Of a stretch of DNA of 58,489 bases, positions 44,467 through 53,805 are shown one piece after another. The translations under genes were made by a program, and so were the position numbers. The notes under the pieces were generated by a model. It had not been told where the DNA came from. It made no database searches and saw only the letters and a program-made list of their open reading frames with translations. Source of the DNA: JBBSTY01 sp038235385 (GTDB lineage Bacteria; Actinomycetota; Acidimicrobiia; Acidimicrobiales; Acidimicrobilacustridaceae); the NCBI GenBank assembly GCA_038235385.1, contig JBBSTY010000006.1:1-58489 (forward strand), in the 5' to 3' direction. How positions within the stretch are numbered: position 1 is the first letter of the stretch; the number at the start of each line of letters is the position of its first letter.

Positions 44467-45714
44467 ATGGACGCGACCACCCCTGCCGCACCGCCGGGAC
44501 GCGACGCCGACCTGATCGTCGTCGGAGCGGGGATCGTCGGCCTCGCGGTCGCTCGGGCGTGGATGCGTCGGCGGGTCACCGAGCGCGTGCTCGTGATCGA
44601 CAAGGAGGACCACATCGCGGCCCATCAGAGCGGGCGCAACTCCGGGGTGATCCATGCCGGTGTGTACTACGCGGCCGGATCGCTCAAGTCGCGCCTGTGT
44701 CGCGACGGTCGCGCCGCCCTGCTCGACTTCTCCAGGGAGCACGGCCTCCCTCACGAGATCTGCGGCAAGGTCGTCGTCGCGACCCATGCGAGCGAGCTCG
44801 ACCGGCTCGACGACCTGCACCGGCGGTGCACGGCGAACGGCCTCGCCGTGGAGCGCCTCGACGCCCGGCAGTTGGGCGACCTCGAGCCACACGCCGCCGG
44901 CATCGCCGGGTTGCACGTCCCGGCCACCGGGATCATCGACTACCGATCGGTCTGCGACGCGCTCGCTGCCGAGATCGGCGCGGGCAGCGGTGAGGTCCGC
45001 CTGGGCTGCGGCGCCACCGCGGTCGACGACGACGGACGCGGCGGGGTGGTCGTGCGAACGGCAGGCGGGGTGCTGCGTTCGCGCCTGGCCGTGAACTGCG
45101 CGGGTGTGCACAGCGACGAGCTGGCGAACAGCAGCGAGCCGTCCGATCGTCAGGCTCGGGACCGCGTCACCATCGTCCCGGTGCGCGGCGAGTACTACGA
45201 GCTGGTGGCTCACCGCCGTCACCTGGTGCGGAACCTCATCTACCCGGTTCCCGATCCTGACCTCCCGTTCCTCGGGGTCCACTTCACCCGCGACATCCGA
45301 GGTGGCGTCCACGCCGGCCCGAACGCGGTTCCCGCACTCGGCCGTGAGGCCTACGACTGGCGATCGTTCGATCCGCACGACGTTCGCGACCTCGCTCGCG
45401 AGCCCGGTGTTCGCCGCGCCGCCCGCCGCTTCTGGCGGACCGAGATGGGTGAGATCCGACGGTCGCTGCACAAGGGGTCGTTCGTGACCGCCCTGCAACG
45501 GCTCGTCCCCGAGGTCACGGGGGACGATCTCGTCCCCGTGGCGGCCGGGATCCGGGCGCAGGCGGTCACGGCCGACGGTCGCCTGCTGGACGACTTCGCG
45601 TTCCAGGTGCGTGGTCGCGTCGTCCATGTGGTGAACGCCCCGTCGCCGGCCGCAACGGCATCGTTCGCCATCGCGGACGAGGTCGTGGCCAGGCTCGCGG
45701 CCACCGGCTCGTGA
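44467..45714 (+). CDS. lhgO: L-2-hydroxyglutarate oxidase-like FAD enzyme
   Basis: 415 residues, DAO-fold oxidoreductase. N-terminal FAD motif DLIVVGAGIVGLAVARAW, the family-specific QSGRNSGVIHAGVYYAAGSLKSRLC, then GEYYELVAHRRHLVRNLIYPVPDP, FLGVHFTRDIRGGVHAGPNAV and the AGIRAQAV segment. LhgO oxidises L-2-hydroxyglutarate to 2-oxoglutarate and feeds electrons to quinone. Start ATG 16 bases after ppa; a longer frame overlapping ppa is not supported. Confidence 0.92.
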   Translation: MDATTPAAPPGRDADLIVVGAGIVGLAVARAWMRRRVTERVLVIDKEDHIAAHQSGRNSGVIHAGVYYAAGSLKSRLCRDGRAALLDFSREHGLPHEICGKVVVATHASELDRLDDLHRRCTANGLAVERLDARQLGDLEPHAAGIAGLHVPATGIIDYRSVCDALAAEIGAGSGEVRLGCGATAVDDDGRGGVVVRTAGGVLRSRLAVNCAGVHSDELANSSEPSDRQARDRVTIVPVRGEYYELVAHRRHLVRNLIYPVPDPDLPFLGVHFTRDIRGGVHAGPNAVPALGREAYDWRSFDPHDVRDLAREPGVRRAARRFWRTEMGEIRRSLHKGSFVTALQRLVPEVTGDDLVPVAAGIRAQAVTADGRLLDDFAFQVRGRVVHVVNAPSPAATASFAIADEVVARLAATGS

Positions 45715-45784
45715 CGGGGTCGTCTCGGCACCGACCACGGCGCGCTAGAACAACGGTCACCGCGTCACGAGCTCTGGAGGACCG

Positions 45785-46777
45785 ATGTCGACTGGTGGGG
45801 GCACGAAGGCGATCATCGCGGCGCTGCTCGCGAACATGGGCATCGCGCTGGCCAAGTTCGTCGCGTTCTTCCTGACGGGCTCGTCGTCGATGTTGGCGGA
45901 GGGTGTGCACTCGGTCGCCGACTCGAGCAACCAGGGGCTCCTCCTCCTGGGTGGCAAGCGTGCGAAGAAGGCCCCGACCCAGATCCACCCGTTCGGGTTC
46001 GGGCGCGAGCGGTACTTCTGGTCGTTCGTCGTGTCGATCATCTTGTTCACGCTCGGCGCTCTCTTCGCGATCTACGAGGGCGAGGAGAAGATCCGAAGTC
46101 CCCACGAGCTCGACTCCCCCTCGATCGCCATCGGCGTGCTCCTCATCGCGATCGTGCTCGAGGGGTACTCCTTCGCCACGGCGATCCGGGAATCGAACAC
46201 GATCCGCGGCGACGCGTCCTGGGTCCACTTCATCCGGCGGGCCAAGGCGCCGGAGCTCCCGGTCGTGCTGCTGGAGGACCTCGGCGCGCTCATCGGGCTG
46301 GTGCTCGCACTCTGCGGCGTCGGTCTCACGATCATCACCGGGAACCCGGTGTGGGACGGCATCGGCACGTTGTGCATCGGGCTCCTGCTCGGAGCGATCG
46401 CCATCGTGCTGTCGATCGAGATGAAGAGCCTGCTGATCGGCGAATCGGCCACCGAGGAGGACGAGGCCAAGATCGTGGCGGCGATCGCCGGCTCACCGAC
46501 GGTGCAGGAGATGCTGTTCCTGCGCACCCAGCACTTCGGGCCCGACCAGTTGCTCGTGACCACCAAGGTGGAGTTCCGCGCCGACCTGACCATGGCCGAG
46601 CTCGCCGCCGCCATCGACGCGGTGGAGGTGGCGATCCGCGCCGAGGTGCCGACGGCGAAGTACCTGTTCATCGAACCGGACATCAAGCGGGCGATGGCGA
46701 CGATCACCGACGAGTCCACCGTCGACGGCCGGAGCGGCGAGCCCGGCCACCGCGGGGCCGCCGGACCCGCCGAGTAG
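45785..46777 (+). CDS. Cation diffusion facilitator (cation efflux) transporter
   Basis: 330 residues, about six helices. The metal-site patterns of CDF proteins appear as HSVADSSNQG in helix 2 and LLEDLGALIG in helix 5, with the HPFGFGRERYFW loop before helix 3. The C-terminal domain is the ferredoxin-like dimerisation fold, ending in KYLFIEPD. It is nearest to the SLC30A9/YdfM branch. Metal specificity is not readable. Start ATG with GGAGG upstream. Confidence 0.92.
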   Translation: MSTGGGTKAIIAALLANMGIALAKFVAFFLTGSSSMLAEGVHSVADSSNQGLLLLGGKRAKKAPTQIHPFGFGRERYFWSFVVSIILFTLGALFAIYEGEEKIRSPHELDSPSIAIGVLLIAIVLEGYSFATAIRESNTIRGDASWVHFIRRAKAPELPVVLLEDLGALIGLVLALCGVGLTIITGNPVWDGIGTLCIGLLLGAIAIVLSIEMKSLLIGESATEEDEAKIVAAIAGSPTVQEMLFLRTQHFGPDQLLVTTKVEFRADLTMAELAAAIDAVEVAIRAEVPTAKYLFIEPDIKRAMATITDESTVDGRSGEPGHRGAAGPAE

Positions 46778-46786
46778 CGTGACCTG

Positions 46787-47155
46787 ATGGCTCCTGACGA
46801 TGGCGTTGCCGGTCAGCTGGAGGCGCTCGGCGCGTTCATCCACAGCCAGCGCACGCAGGCCCAGCTCACCCTCCGCGAGCTCTCCGAACGCACGAACGTC
46901 TCGAACCCCTACCTCAGCCAGATCGAGCGGGGCCTGCACGAGCCATCGGTCCGGGTCCTCAAGGCCATCGCCACGGCGCTCAACGTGTCGGTCGAGACCA
47001 TGTTGACCCGGGCCGGCCTGCTCGCCGACGACGATGCCGACGACGACCCCGGCACCGAGGCCGCGATCCTCGGCGATCCCCGCCTGAGCGCCGATCAGCG
47101 ATCCAGCCTTCTGGCGGTCTATCGCAGCTACGTCGGCGAGCGTCCGTCCGCCTGA
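46787..47155 (+). CDS. XRE-family HTH regulator upstream of a phasin/HBHA-like gene
   Basis: 122 residues. HTH: LTLRELSERTNVSNPYLSQIERGLHEPSV, followed by VLKAIATALNVSVETML and an acidic loop. A small helix-turn-helix regulator directly before a phasin-like gene matches the Rv0474-hbhA arrangement of mycobacteria. It probably controls the next gene: direct repeats overlie that promoter. ATG start nine bases after the transporter stop. Confidence 0.9.
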   Translation: MAPDDGVAGQLEALGAFIHSQRTQAQLTLRELSERTNVSNPYLSQIERGLHEPSVRVLKAIATALNVSVETMLTRAGLLADDDADDDPGTEAAILGDPRLSADQRSSLLAVYRSYVGERPSA

Positions 47156-47203
47156 GCGCGGTCCGGGCCACGGCGGGGAGACCGGCCGGGTGACCGATGC
47201 CAC

Positions 47204-47268
47204 GCTAGCAATAGTTAGCAAGTGGTTGACGCGGTGAGCAATGCTTGGTTTACTTAGCGAAGTGGTTG
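47204..47268 (+). promoter_or_regulatory. Promoter with overlapping repeats before the phasin-like gene
   Basis: TTGACG (47226-47231) and TTTACT (47249-47254) are 17 bases apart, a good sigma-70-type promoter. A direct repeat, TTAGCAAGTGGTTG (47215-47228) and TTAGCGAAGTGGTTG (47254-47268), overlaps the -35 and the -10, and an imperfect dyad GCTAGCAATAGTTAGC (47204-47219) lies just upstream. This is the layout expected of an operator, most simply for the XRE protein encoded next door. Confidence 0.6.
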
Positions 47269-47330
47269 CCGTCGCAACCGGATCACCGAGCCACCGGCTG
47301 GCGATCCCCACACAGGAAGCAGGACACACC

Positions 47331-47657
47331 ATGCCCACCGCAACCGAAACCCTCACCAAGATCCAGGATCAGATCCTCGAGACCGTCGCCAGCATCCAGC
47401 AGCCGCTCGTCGACGCCGTGACCAAGCTCGCCGACCGCGCCGAGAGCGTCGTCCCCGAGGTCCCGGCCGTCCCCGGCACCGACCGCTTCCCGACCGTCGA
47501 CGAGCTCATCGTCAACCAGTTCGCGTTCGCCGAGAAGGTCCTCACCCAGCAGAAGAACTTCACCGCCGAGCTCATCAAGGCCGTCAAGCCGGTCAGCGAG
47601 AAGCTGGTGGCCGTGGAGACCAAGCCCAAGACCCGCTCGTCCAAGGCTGCGGCCTGA
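47331..47657 (+). CDS. Phasin/HBHA-like coiled-coil protein
   Basis: 108 residues from the ATG at 47331. Amphipathic helices dominate (TLTKIQDQILETVASIQQPLVDAV and FAFAEKVLTQQKNFTAELIKAV), typical of phasin_2-type and mycobacterial HBHA N-terminal regions, and the C-terminus is Lys/Ala/Ser-rich (KPKTRSSKAAA). There is no signal peptide. Phasins coat polyhydroxyalkanoate granules, while HBHA is surface-associated and linked to lipid bodies. Either role is possible. Confidence 0.82.
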   Translation: MPTATETLTKIQDQILETVASIQQPLVDAVTKLADRAESVVPEVPAVPGTDRFPTVDELIVNQFAFAEKVLTQQKNFTAELIKAVKPVSEKLVAVETKPKTRSSKAAA

Positions 47658-47803
47658 CCCACCCGCCTCTGGCGGACCGTCTCTCAGCGGATGGTATGAC
47701 CTCCCCCCGGTCACCTTCTCGCTGGCAGCGGGATCCGGCGCTCCCCCCCGAGCGCCGTCGATCCCACCAGACGACCACGACATCCCCCCATGTCGGCGGT
47801 CTC

Positions 47804-47836
47804 CCACGAGGGCCTTCGGGCCCTCGTGGTCGTTTT
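47804..47836 (+). terminator. Rho-independent terminator with UUCG loop
   Basis: Perfect 11-bp stem CCACGAGGGCC / GGCCCTCGTGG (47804-47814 and 47819-47829) closed by a TTCG tetraloop, followed by TCGTTTT. It ends the phasin transcript and lies between two convergent genes. The rest of 47658-47870 shows nothing else. Confidence 0.85.
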
Positions 47837-47870
47837 GGCGTCGGGTCGACCCGGACCGGTCCCTCTGGTC

Positions 47871-50800
47871 TCAGGCGTCGAACGGGTGCCCCGCCGCGAG
47901 CGGGCCGGCCTCGAGGATGGCGCCGAAGAGCGAGCGCCACCCCGCGACATCGATGCGAAGGTCGTCGAGGCGGTCCTCGGCATCGCGACGCACGATCATG
48001 GCGTCGGGGTGTCCGACCGACTCGTAGGCGCCGGCGCCGGCCAGCCGGGTGACCGCCCGGGCCACCGGGTCGTCGGCCCGATCGACCTCGGTCGCGAGCG
48101 CCGAGAACCGCTCACTCAGCGCCGCCCACCCCGTCGGGATACCGCCGTCGTCGACGGTGCCGACGATCCCCGCCCCGTCGTCGATGCGCACGAGGAAGTG
48201 GGCCCATGCGGCGAACGCCCGATCGAGGTAGGTCGATCGGGCCGAGCGGGTGACGAGCTCCACCAGGTGGTCCACATCGTCACGACGGCCGTCGGCGGCG
48301 AGCGCCAGCGCGAGCACGCTCTGGGCATACGGCACCGGTTCACCGTCGGCGGCGTCGATCACCGGGAGCAGGAGGTCGATCGCGGCTTCGGTTCGTCCCT
48401 GTTGCAGCACCGCCAGGGCTTCGGACACCCGGCCCTCGCGATCACCGATGGTCTCGACCGACTGCGGTGGCGGACGCTGGGCCACCGCGTCGAGTGCGAG
48501 GGGGACGTCGCCGATGTAGGCCGCCACGGCGGTGAGGCCGCAGGCGACCATCGAGCGGTAGGGATCGGGCTCGTCGCCGTCGATCACCACCTGCCCGTCG
48601 AGCGCGCCTCGCAGCAGCCCGACACCGTCGTCGATCCTCCCGGCGTTCACCAGCGACCGGCCGGTCGTCGCGGTGGCCTGCGCCGTGCCGAACCGGTCGC
48701 CGATGGTCTCGAACGCCGCGAGCGACTCCTCCGCCGCCTCGATCGCCTCGTGCGAACGTCCCGACCACAGCCGAGCACCGGCGACGAGCAGCAGCATCAT
48801 CGCCTGCCCCCACCGATCGCCGCGCTCGCGAGCCTCGACGAGGATGTGTGCGCCGAGCTCCTCTGCGGCGCTCAGGTGCCCCTGGTGGAAGCGCACGAAC
48901 GCCATGAGTCCCATCGCCCAGCTCAGCCCGCCGCTGTCGCCCAGCTCGCGGAACGTCTCGGCCGACGCCTCGAGGCGGGTCTCGGCATCGTCGGAGCGGC
49001 CCTCGATGAAGGCGATCCAGGCCAGGTTCTGCAGGGCCCACGCCTCGCCGCGACGATCCGCGAGGTCTCGGGAGGCGTCGAGTGCAGCCGTGATCGAGCG
49101 TTCGGCATCGGCGTAGTCGCCCCGGAAGAGCTGGGTCATGCCGAGGACGCGCAGCGCGCCGCCGAGCCCTCGGTTGTCGTCGAGGTCGCGGAAGCGGTCG
49201 ATCGCCTGCTGCGCGGTGGCGAGGGAGGAGTCGAGGTCATCGGCCTTCTGCTCCAGCTCGGCCCTGGCCAACATCGCCCGGGCGACGAGCTCCAGATCCT
49301 CGATGCCGCTCGCCCGCGCGATCGCGTCGTCGATGTCGGTGCGGGCCGCCTCGAGCTCGCGCATCTCGGTGCGAGCCGCAGCCCGCCCGAGGAGGAACCC
49401 GACGCGGCGCCGCTGATCGGAGGGATCCTCCCCGATGATGCGCAGGGCCTGGCCGTAGAGGCGCACCGAGACCGGCAGCGCAGAGGCGACCTCGGCTCGT
49501 GCCGCAGCGGTCTCGATCCAGTCGATGGCCCGGTCGGCGATGTCGTCGGGAACCCCCGTGGGCGAGCCCACCTCTGCCACCAGCTCGGTGGCCGCACCGT
49601 AGTGGTAGGCGATGATGTCGACCGCACGATCCGACGCCTCGCTGCGGTCGGGCTCACCGCGGTCGAGGAACGTGGCGATGCCGTAATGACGCACGGCCCG
49701 ATCGGCCTTGGTGAGCGTGCCGTAGGCGACCTCACGGATGAGATCGCTGTGGAACGACCACCGGTTGGCATCGACGAGGAGGATCTCCTTGTCGGCCAGC
49801 GCGTCGAGGGCGGGCCGGAGGTCGTCCATCTCGTGGATCTGGCGGACCATCTCCTCGAGCGCCTCGATCGGACCGCTCCGACCCCAGACCGACGCGTCCT
49901 CGAGGACGTTGCGCTCGCTGGGGAGGAGACCGTCGAGCCGGGCCGCGACGAGACCTCGGAGCGTGTCGGGCAGCTCGGTGAGCGACCCGGTCTCCCCCGA
50001 GATCTCGACCCCCGCAGGTCGTCCGGCCGAACGGTCCTCGGCAACCAGCGCGACGAGCTCCTCGAGGTAGAAGGGGTTCCCGCCCGACCGATCGAGGAGC
50101 GCGTCGCGGAGCTCGCTCGAGACCTCGTGGTCGAGGAGGGAACCCAGCAGGTAGTTGCTGGCGACGCGATCGAGCGGATCGAGGTTGAGCGTGATGCTGT
50201 TGTGGCGTCCGTGGGGCACGGTCCAACGGAGGTAGAGCTCCTGGCGAGCGGTGGCGATGAAGACGAAAGGAGCGCTCCGCAACCGGTCGAGGAGGGCATC
50301 GATGGTTTCGAGCACGAGGTCATCGGCCCAGTGCAGATCCGAGACCACCAGGATCACCGGGCGCGAGCGCGCCGACGCCTCGAGGAACGACAGCACGGAC
50401 CGCACGCCTTCCTCGCGGGCGCGCTGGGGGTCGATGTCGCGGAGCGACACCTCGTAGCCCATGAGGTAGAGCAGGCCGTTGACGATGCGCTTGACCTCGG
50501 GGTTGCCCGTCGGCAGGCCGAACACCGAGGCGACCGACTGCAACGTGCGCTGGTCGGCCTCGGCGAGGTGGTCCTCGGCCACGATGCCGCAGGCCCGACG
50601 GATCGCCTCGGCGACCGGCCACCAGACGTTGGCCTCGCCGTAGGGGACGCAGCGACCTTCGATCACCAGGGCGTCGTGGTCGGCCGACGCCCGCCGCGCC
50701 GCCTCCTCGGCGAGCCGGGTCTTGCCCACGCCGGCCTCGCCGACCAGCAGCACGAGCTGCCCCCGCTCCCGCGAGACGGCGGCGTCGATGGCATGGCCCA

Positions 50801-51497
50801 CCAGCCCGGACTCGGACTCGCGCCCGACGAAGGGCGTCTCGCTGCGCCTCCGCCGGTACCCGGGAGGCAGCAGCGGCTGGCGCGCCAGCCATGCCCCCAC
50901 CGGCGCCTCGCGACCCTTGGCCGTGAGCTCGCCCAGCGACTCGTACTCGATCGCCGCATGGGTCGCGGCGTACGTGGCGGGCCCGACGACGACGGTTCCG
51001 GGCACCGCGCCCGCCTGGAGGCGCTGCGCGGTGTTCACGACGTCGCCCATGGCGGTGTACTCGCCGCCGGCACGCAGCGCGCCCACCAGCACCTCACCGG
51101 TGTTCACCCCGATGCGCAGCTGGACCACGACGTCCGCGCCGACCTGGAAGTCGGCGAGCGAGCTCTGCATGCGCAGCGCCGCACGAACCGCTCGTTCGGC
51201 GTCGTCCTCGTGAGCGACCGGCGCGCCGAAGAGGGCGATGAGCGCGTCGCCCATGATCTTGTCGACCTGCCCACCGAAGTCGGTGACATCGCGAGCGAGT
51301 CGGGCGAAGCAACGATCGACCAGGTTCTTGATCTGCTCGGGATCGCTGCGTTCGGAGAGGCTGGTGAAGCCCACGAGGTCGGCGAACAGCACGGTGGCCA
51401 CCCTGCGCTCGTCGGACCGCACGACGAGCGGGTGCCCGCACGCCAGACAGAACCGGGCCTCGGCGGGATTGGTCGCTCCGCAGCTCCCGCAGGTCAT
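47871..51497 (-). CDS. Class III adenylate/guanylate cyclase with AAA ATPase and TPR region
   Basis: 1208 residues from the ATG at 51497. Zinc ribbon with Cys3, Cys6, Cys17 and Cys20. Cyclase domain (about 30-205) with the full catalytic set: metal Asp40 and Asp84, Lys80, Asp152, Asn155 and Arg159. A P-loop ATPase follows (253-260, VGEAGVGKT) with Walker B-like VILVVSDLHWADD. The long C-terminal half is helical and TPR-like. This architecture belongs to the cyclase-AAA-TPR signalling proteins common in Actinobacteria. The presence of Lys80 and Asp152 favours ATP as substrate. Effector unknown. Confidence 0.93.
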   Translation of the reverse strand: MTCGSCGATNPAEARFCLACGHPLVVRSDERRVATVLFADLVGFTSLSERSDPEQIKNLVDRCFARLARDVTDFGGQVDKIMGDALIALFGAPVAHEDDAERAVRAALRMQSSLADFQVGADVVVQLRIGVNTGEVLVGALRAGGEYTAMGDVVNTAQRLQAGAVPGTVVVGPATYAATHAAIEYESLGELTAKGREAPVGAWLARQPLLPPGYRRRRSETPFVGRESESGLVGHAIDAAVSRERGQLVLLVGEAGVGKTRLAEEAARRASADHDALVIEGRCVPYGEANVWWPVAEAIRRACGIVAEDHLAEADQRTLQSVASVFGLPTGNPEVKRIVNGLLYLMGYEVSLRDIDPQRAREEGVRSVLSFLEASARSRPVILVVSDLHWADDLVLETIDALLDRLRSAPFVFIATARQELYLRWTVPHGRHNSITLNLDPLDRVASNYLLGSLLDHEVSSELRDALLDRSGGNPFYLEELVALVAEDRSAGRPAGVEISGETGSLTELPDTLRGLVAARLDGLLPSERNVLEDASVWGRSGPIEALEEMVRQIHEMDDLRPALDALADKEILLVDANRWSFHSDLIREVAYGTLTKADRAVRHYGIATFLDRGEPDRSEASDRAVDIIAYHYGAATELVAEVGSPTGVPDDIADRAIDWIETAAARAEVASALPVSVRLYGQALRIIGEDPSDQRRRVGFLLGRAAARTEMRELEAARTDIDDAIARASGIEDLELVARAMLARAELEQKADDLDSSLATAQQAIDRFRDLDDNRGLGGALRVLGMTQLFRGDYADAERSITAALDASRDLADRRGEAWALQNLAWIAFIEGRSDDAETRLEASAETFRELGDSGGLSWAMGLMAFVRFHQGHLSAAEELGAHILVEARERGDRWGQAMMLLLVAGARLWSGRSHEAIEAAEESLAAFETIGDRFGTAQATATTGRSLVNAGRIDDGVGLLRGALDGQVVIDGDEPDPYRSMVACGLTAVAAYIGDVPLALDAVAQRPPPQSVETIGDREGRVSEALAVLQQGRTEAAIDLLLPVIDAADGEPVPYAQSVLALALAADGRRDDVDHLVELVTRSARSTYLDRAFAAWAHFLVRIDDGAGIVGTVDDGGIPTGWAALSERFSALATEVDRADDPVARAVTRLAGAGAYESVGHPDAMIVRRDAEDRLDDLRIDVAGWRSLFGAILEAGPLAAGHPFDA

Positions 51498-51592
51498 CGG
51501 GTCAGCATAGGAGGGTGCCCGACGGCACACCTCCCCCGGGCGGTCCGAACGGCCGGCACCGGGCGACAGCCCACGGGTCGGCGGCGAGCGGC

Positions 51593-52519
51593 TCAGCGAT
51601 CGAGGAGGGAGGCTCCGCCGCAGTCATCGAGGAGATGTCGGGCGAGCCGCGATCCGAGCGCGATCGAATCGGTGCCGACGTCGGTGGCGCGGACGACCGT
51701 GTGCCCGTCGAGTGAGGCGATCAGGGCCTCGAGGGCGATCTCGGCCCCGGACACGGTGGCGTACGCAGCTGCGGGGAGGTCGCAGTCGCCGCCGAGCTCG
51801 GCGAGGAACGAGCGCTCGGCGTCGAAGGCCCGCCGCGAGGGCCCGTGCTCGACCAGGGCGAGGAGCTCGCGTGCATCGTGGTCGTCCGCACGGCACTCGA
51901 TGGCCAGTGCACCCTGCGCCACCTGGGGCAGCATCACCGATGGCTCCAGCACCTCGAACGGCATCGACAGGCCGTCGAGGAGATCGAGGCGGTCGAGCGC
52001 CGCTCGCGCCATCACGATGGCTCCCCGTTCGGGGATGCGCTCCAGACGGGTGGCGATGTTGCCCCGGAGCTCGCCGAACGTGAGATCGGGACGCAACGAT
52101 GCCAACTGGGCACGGCGTCGCGCCGAACCGGTCAGGATCCGACCACCCGGGGCGAGTCCGGCCAGGCCGGAGCCGACGAGGACGTCGCGTGGGTCGGCGC
52201 GCCGGGGCACCGCACCGACCACGAGGTCGGGGTGGGTGACTGCGGGCATGTCCTTGCCCGAGTGCACGGCGAGTCGGGCCCGCCCGTCGAGCACGGCCGC
52301 CTGGATCTGCTTGACGAACACCCCCTTGCCACCCATCTCCCAGATCGGGATGTCGAGGCGTTGGTCCGCCGTGGTCTCGATCACCACCGGGCGCACCAGG
52401 ACATCGACGCGCGCGGCTCGTTCCCCGGCCGCGGCGTCCACCAGCAGCGCGGCGACGTGGTCGGCCTGCCACCGCGCCAACGCGGAACCGCGTGTCGCCA
52501 TCGGGAGATCGAGCGGCAT
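51593..52519 (-). CDS. hemC: Hydroxymethylbilane synthase (porphobilinogen deaminase)
   Basis: Assembles four porphobilinogen units into hydroxymethylbilane, 308 residues. Family segments: MATRGSALARWQAD at the N-terminus, AVHSGKDMPAV, and the cofactor-binding Cys in LGGDCDLPAAAYA. HemC follows hemA by 14 bases and ends the rex-heme operon. ATG start; an internal ATG six codons in is equally close to the family start. Confidence 0.96.
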   Translation of the reverse strand: MPLDLPMATRGSALARWQADHVAALLVDAAAGERAARVDVLVRPVVIETTADQRLDIPIWEMGGKGVFVKQIQAAVLDGRARLAVHSGKDMPAVTHPDLVVGAVPRRADPRDVLVGSGLAGLAPGGRILTGSARRRAQLASLRPDLTFGELRGNIATRLERIPERGAIVMARAALDRLDLLDGLSMPFEVLEPSVMLPQVAQGALAIECRADDHDARELLALVEHGPSRRAFDAERSFLAELGGDCDLPAAAYATVSGAEIALEALIASLDGHTVVRATDVGTDSIALGSRLARHLLDDCGGASLLDR

Positions 52520-52533
52520 CGTCGATCGAGCCG

Positions 52534-53805
52534 TCAGAGCTCGAACAGATCGCGCAGCGCGTCGGCGAGCCGTTCGCCGCGGGGCGAGCCGGCGGCGTCC
52601 TTGAGCCCGACGGTGGGGTCGTGCAGGAGCTTGGCGACGATGCCCCGGGTGAGCCCTTCGACGGCGTCGAGCCCGGCGTCGTCGAGCATTCCGAGCTTGG
52701 CCCGGAAGCGCTCGATCTCGCTCTGGCGGATGGCCTCGCCGCGCTCGTGCAGCGCCGAGACCAGGGGCGCCACCTCACGAGCCGAGGACACGGCCAGGAA
52801 CCGTTCGAGCTCGGTGTCGATCAGGGACCGGACGGCGGCGACCTCGCGCCTGCGGCCGTGGAGCCCCACCTCGGCGAACGCCCGGAGGTCGTCCATGTCG
52901 AGCAGGGTGACACCCGCGACGTCGGCCGACGACGGGTCGACGTCGCGGGGGACGGCGACATCGACGATCAGCTGCGGCCGGTGGTTCCGGGAGACCATGA
53001 TGCGGTCGAGGTCGCTGTGCTCGAGGATCATCGAGGTGGCCCCGGTCCCGGTCAGCAGCAGATCGACCTCGGCGAGGGCATCGTTGAGATCCGCGAGCCG
53101 GATGGCGGTCCCGCCGACCCGCTCGGCGAGCCCGACCGATCGTTCCCACGTGCGGTTGGCGATGCGGACGTCGGCCACCCCGCTCGAGATGCCTCCACCC
53201 ACGATGGCGCGCACCATTCCCTCGCCCATGTCGCCGGCACCGAGGACGAGCACACGCCGACCCTCGAGCCCGCCCAGCCGTTCACTGGCCATGGCGACCG
53301 CCGCCGAGGACACCGAGACGATGTTGCGGGAGATCCCGGTGTCGGTGCGCGCCCGCTTGCCGACCTCGACGGCGTGGCGGAACAGCAGGTTCAGCGAGCT
53401 CCCGGCCGCCTCGTGCTCCTTGGCGATCTCCCAGGCGGCGCGGACCTGTCCGAGGATCTCGGCCTCACCGATCACGGCGGAGTCCAGCCCGGCGGCCACC
53501 CCGAAGAGGTGGGAGACGGCCGGCGCGTCGTAGTGGACGTAGAGGTGGTCGGCGAACGACTCGGGGGCCAGGTAGGCCATCTCGGCCAGGAAGTCGCGCA
53601 CGTCGGCGTACGCCCCGTGGAACTTCTCGGCGACCACGTAGATCTCGGTGCGGTTGCACGTCGAGAGCACCACCGCCTCGCTCACGTGCTCGCGGGCGAC
53701 GACATCACCCAGGGCCTTGGGCAACCGGGCGGCGTCGATCGTCATGCGCTCGAGGAGGTCGAGCGGGACGGTGCGGTGGTTCAGTCCGATGACGACGACA
53801 GACAC
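52534..53805 (-). CDS. hemA: Glutamyl-tRNA reductase
   Basis: First enzyme of C5 heme synthesis, reducing glutamyl-tRNA to glutamate-1-semialdehyde, 423 residues. The GTG start gives VVVIGLNHRT and catalytic Cys50 (LSTCNRTEIYVV). The NADPH domain has VLVLGAGDMGEGM, and the GEAEILGQVRAAW motif is intact. The first 25 bases overlap the end of the preceding gene. An upstream start in the same frame gives non-family sequence. Confidence 0.97.
   Translation of the reverse strand: MSVVVIGLNHRTVPLDLLERMTIDAARLPKALGDVVAREHVSEAVVLSTCNRTEIYVVAEKFHGAYADVRDFLAEMAYLAPESFADHLYVHYDAPAVSHLFGVAAGLDSAVIGEAEILGQVRAAWEIAKEHEAAGSSLNLLFRHAVEVGKRARTDTGISRNIVSVSSAAVAMASERLGGLEGRRVLVLGAGDMGEGMVRAIVGGGISSGVADVRIANRTWERSVGLAERVGGTAIRLADLNDALAEVDLLLTGTGATSMILEHSDLDRIMVSRNHRPQLIVDVAVPRDVDPSSADVAGVTLLDMDDLRAFAEVGLHGRRREVAAVRSLIDTELERFLAVSSAREVAPLVSALHERGEAIRQSEIERFRAKLGMLDDAGLDAVEGLTRGIVAKLLHDPTVGLKDAAGSPRGERLADALRDLFEL

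Noticed and set aside
47790..52604. A 1604-codon open frame on the plus strand opposite the cyclase and hemC
   Set aside because: It is antisense to two genes with complete catalytic motifs, is Arg/Gly/Asp/Glu-rich with no recognisable domain, and arises because stop codons are rare in very G+C-rich DNA.
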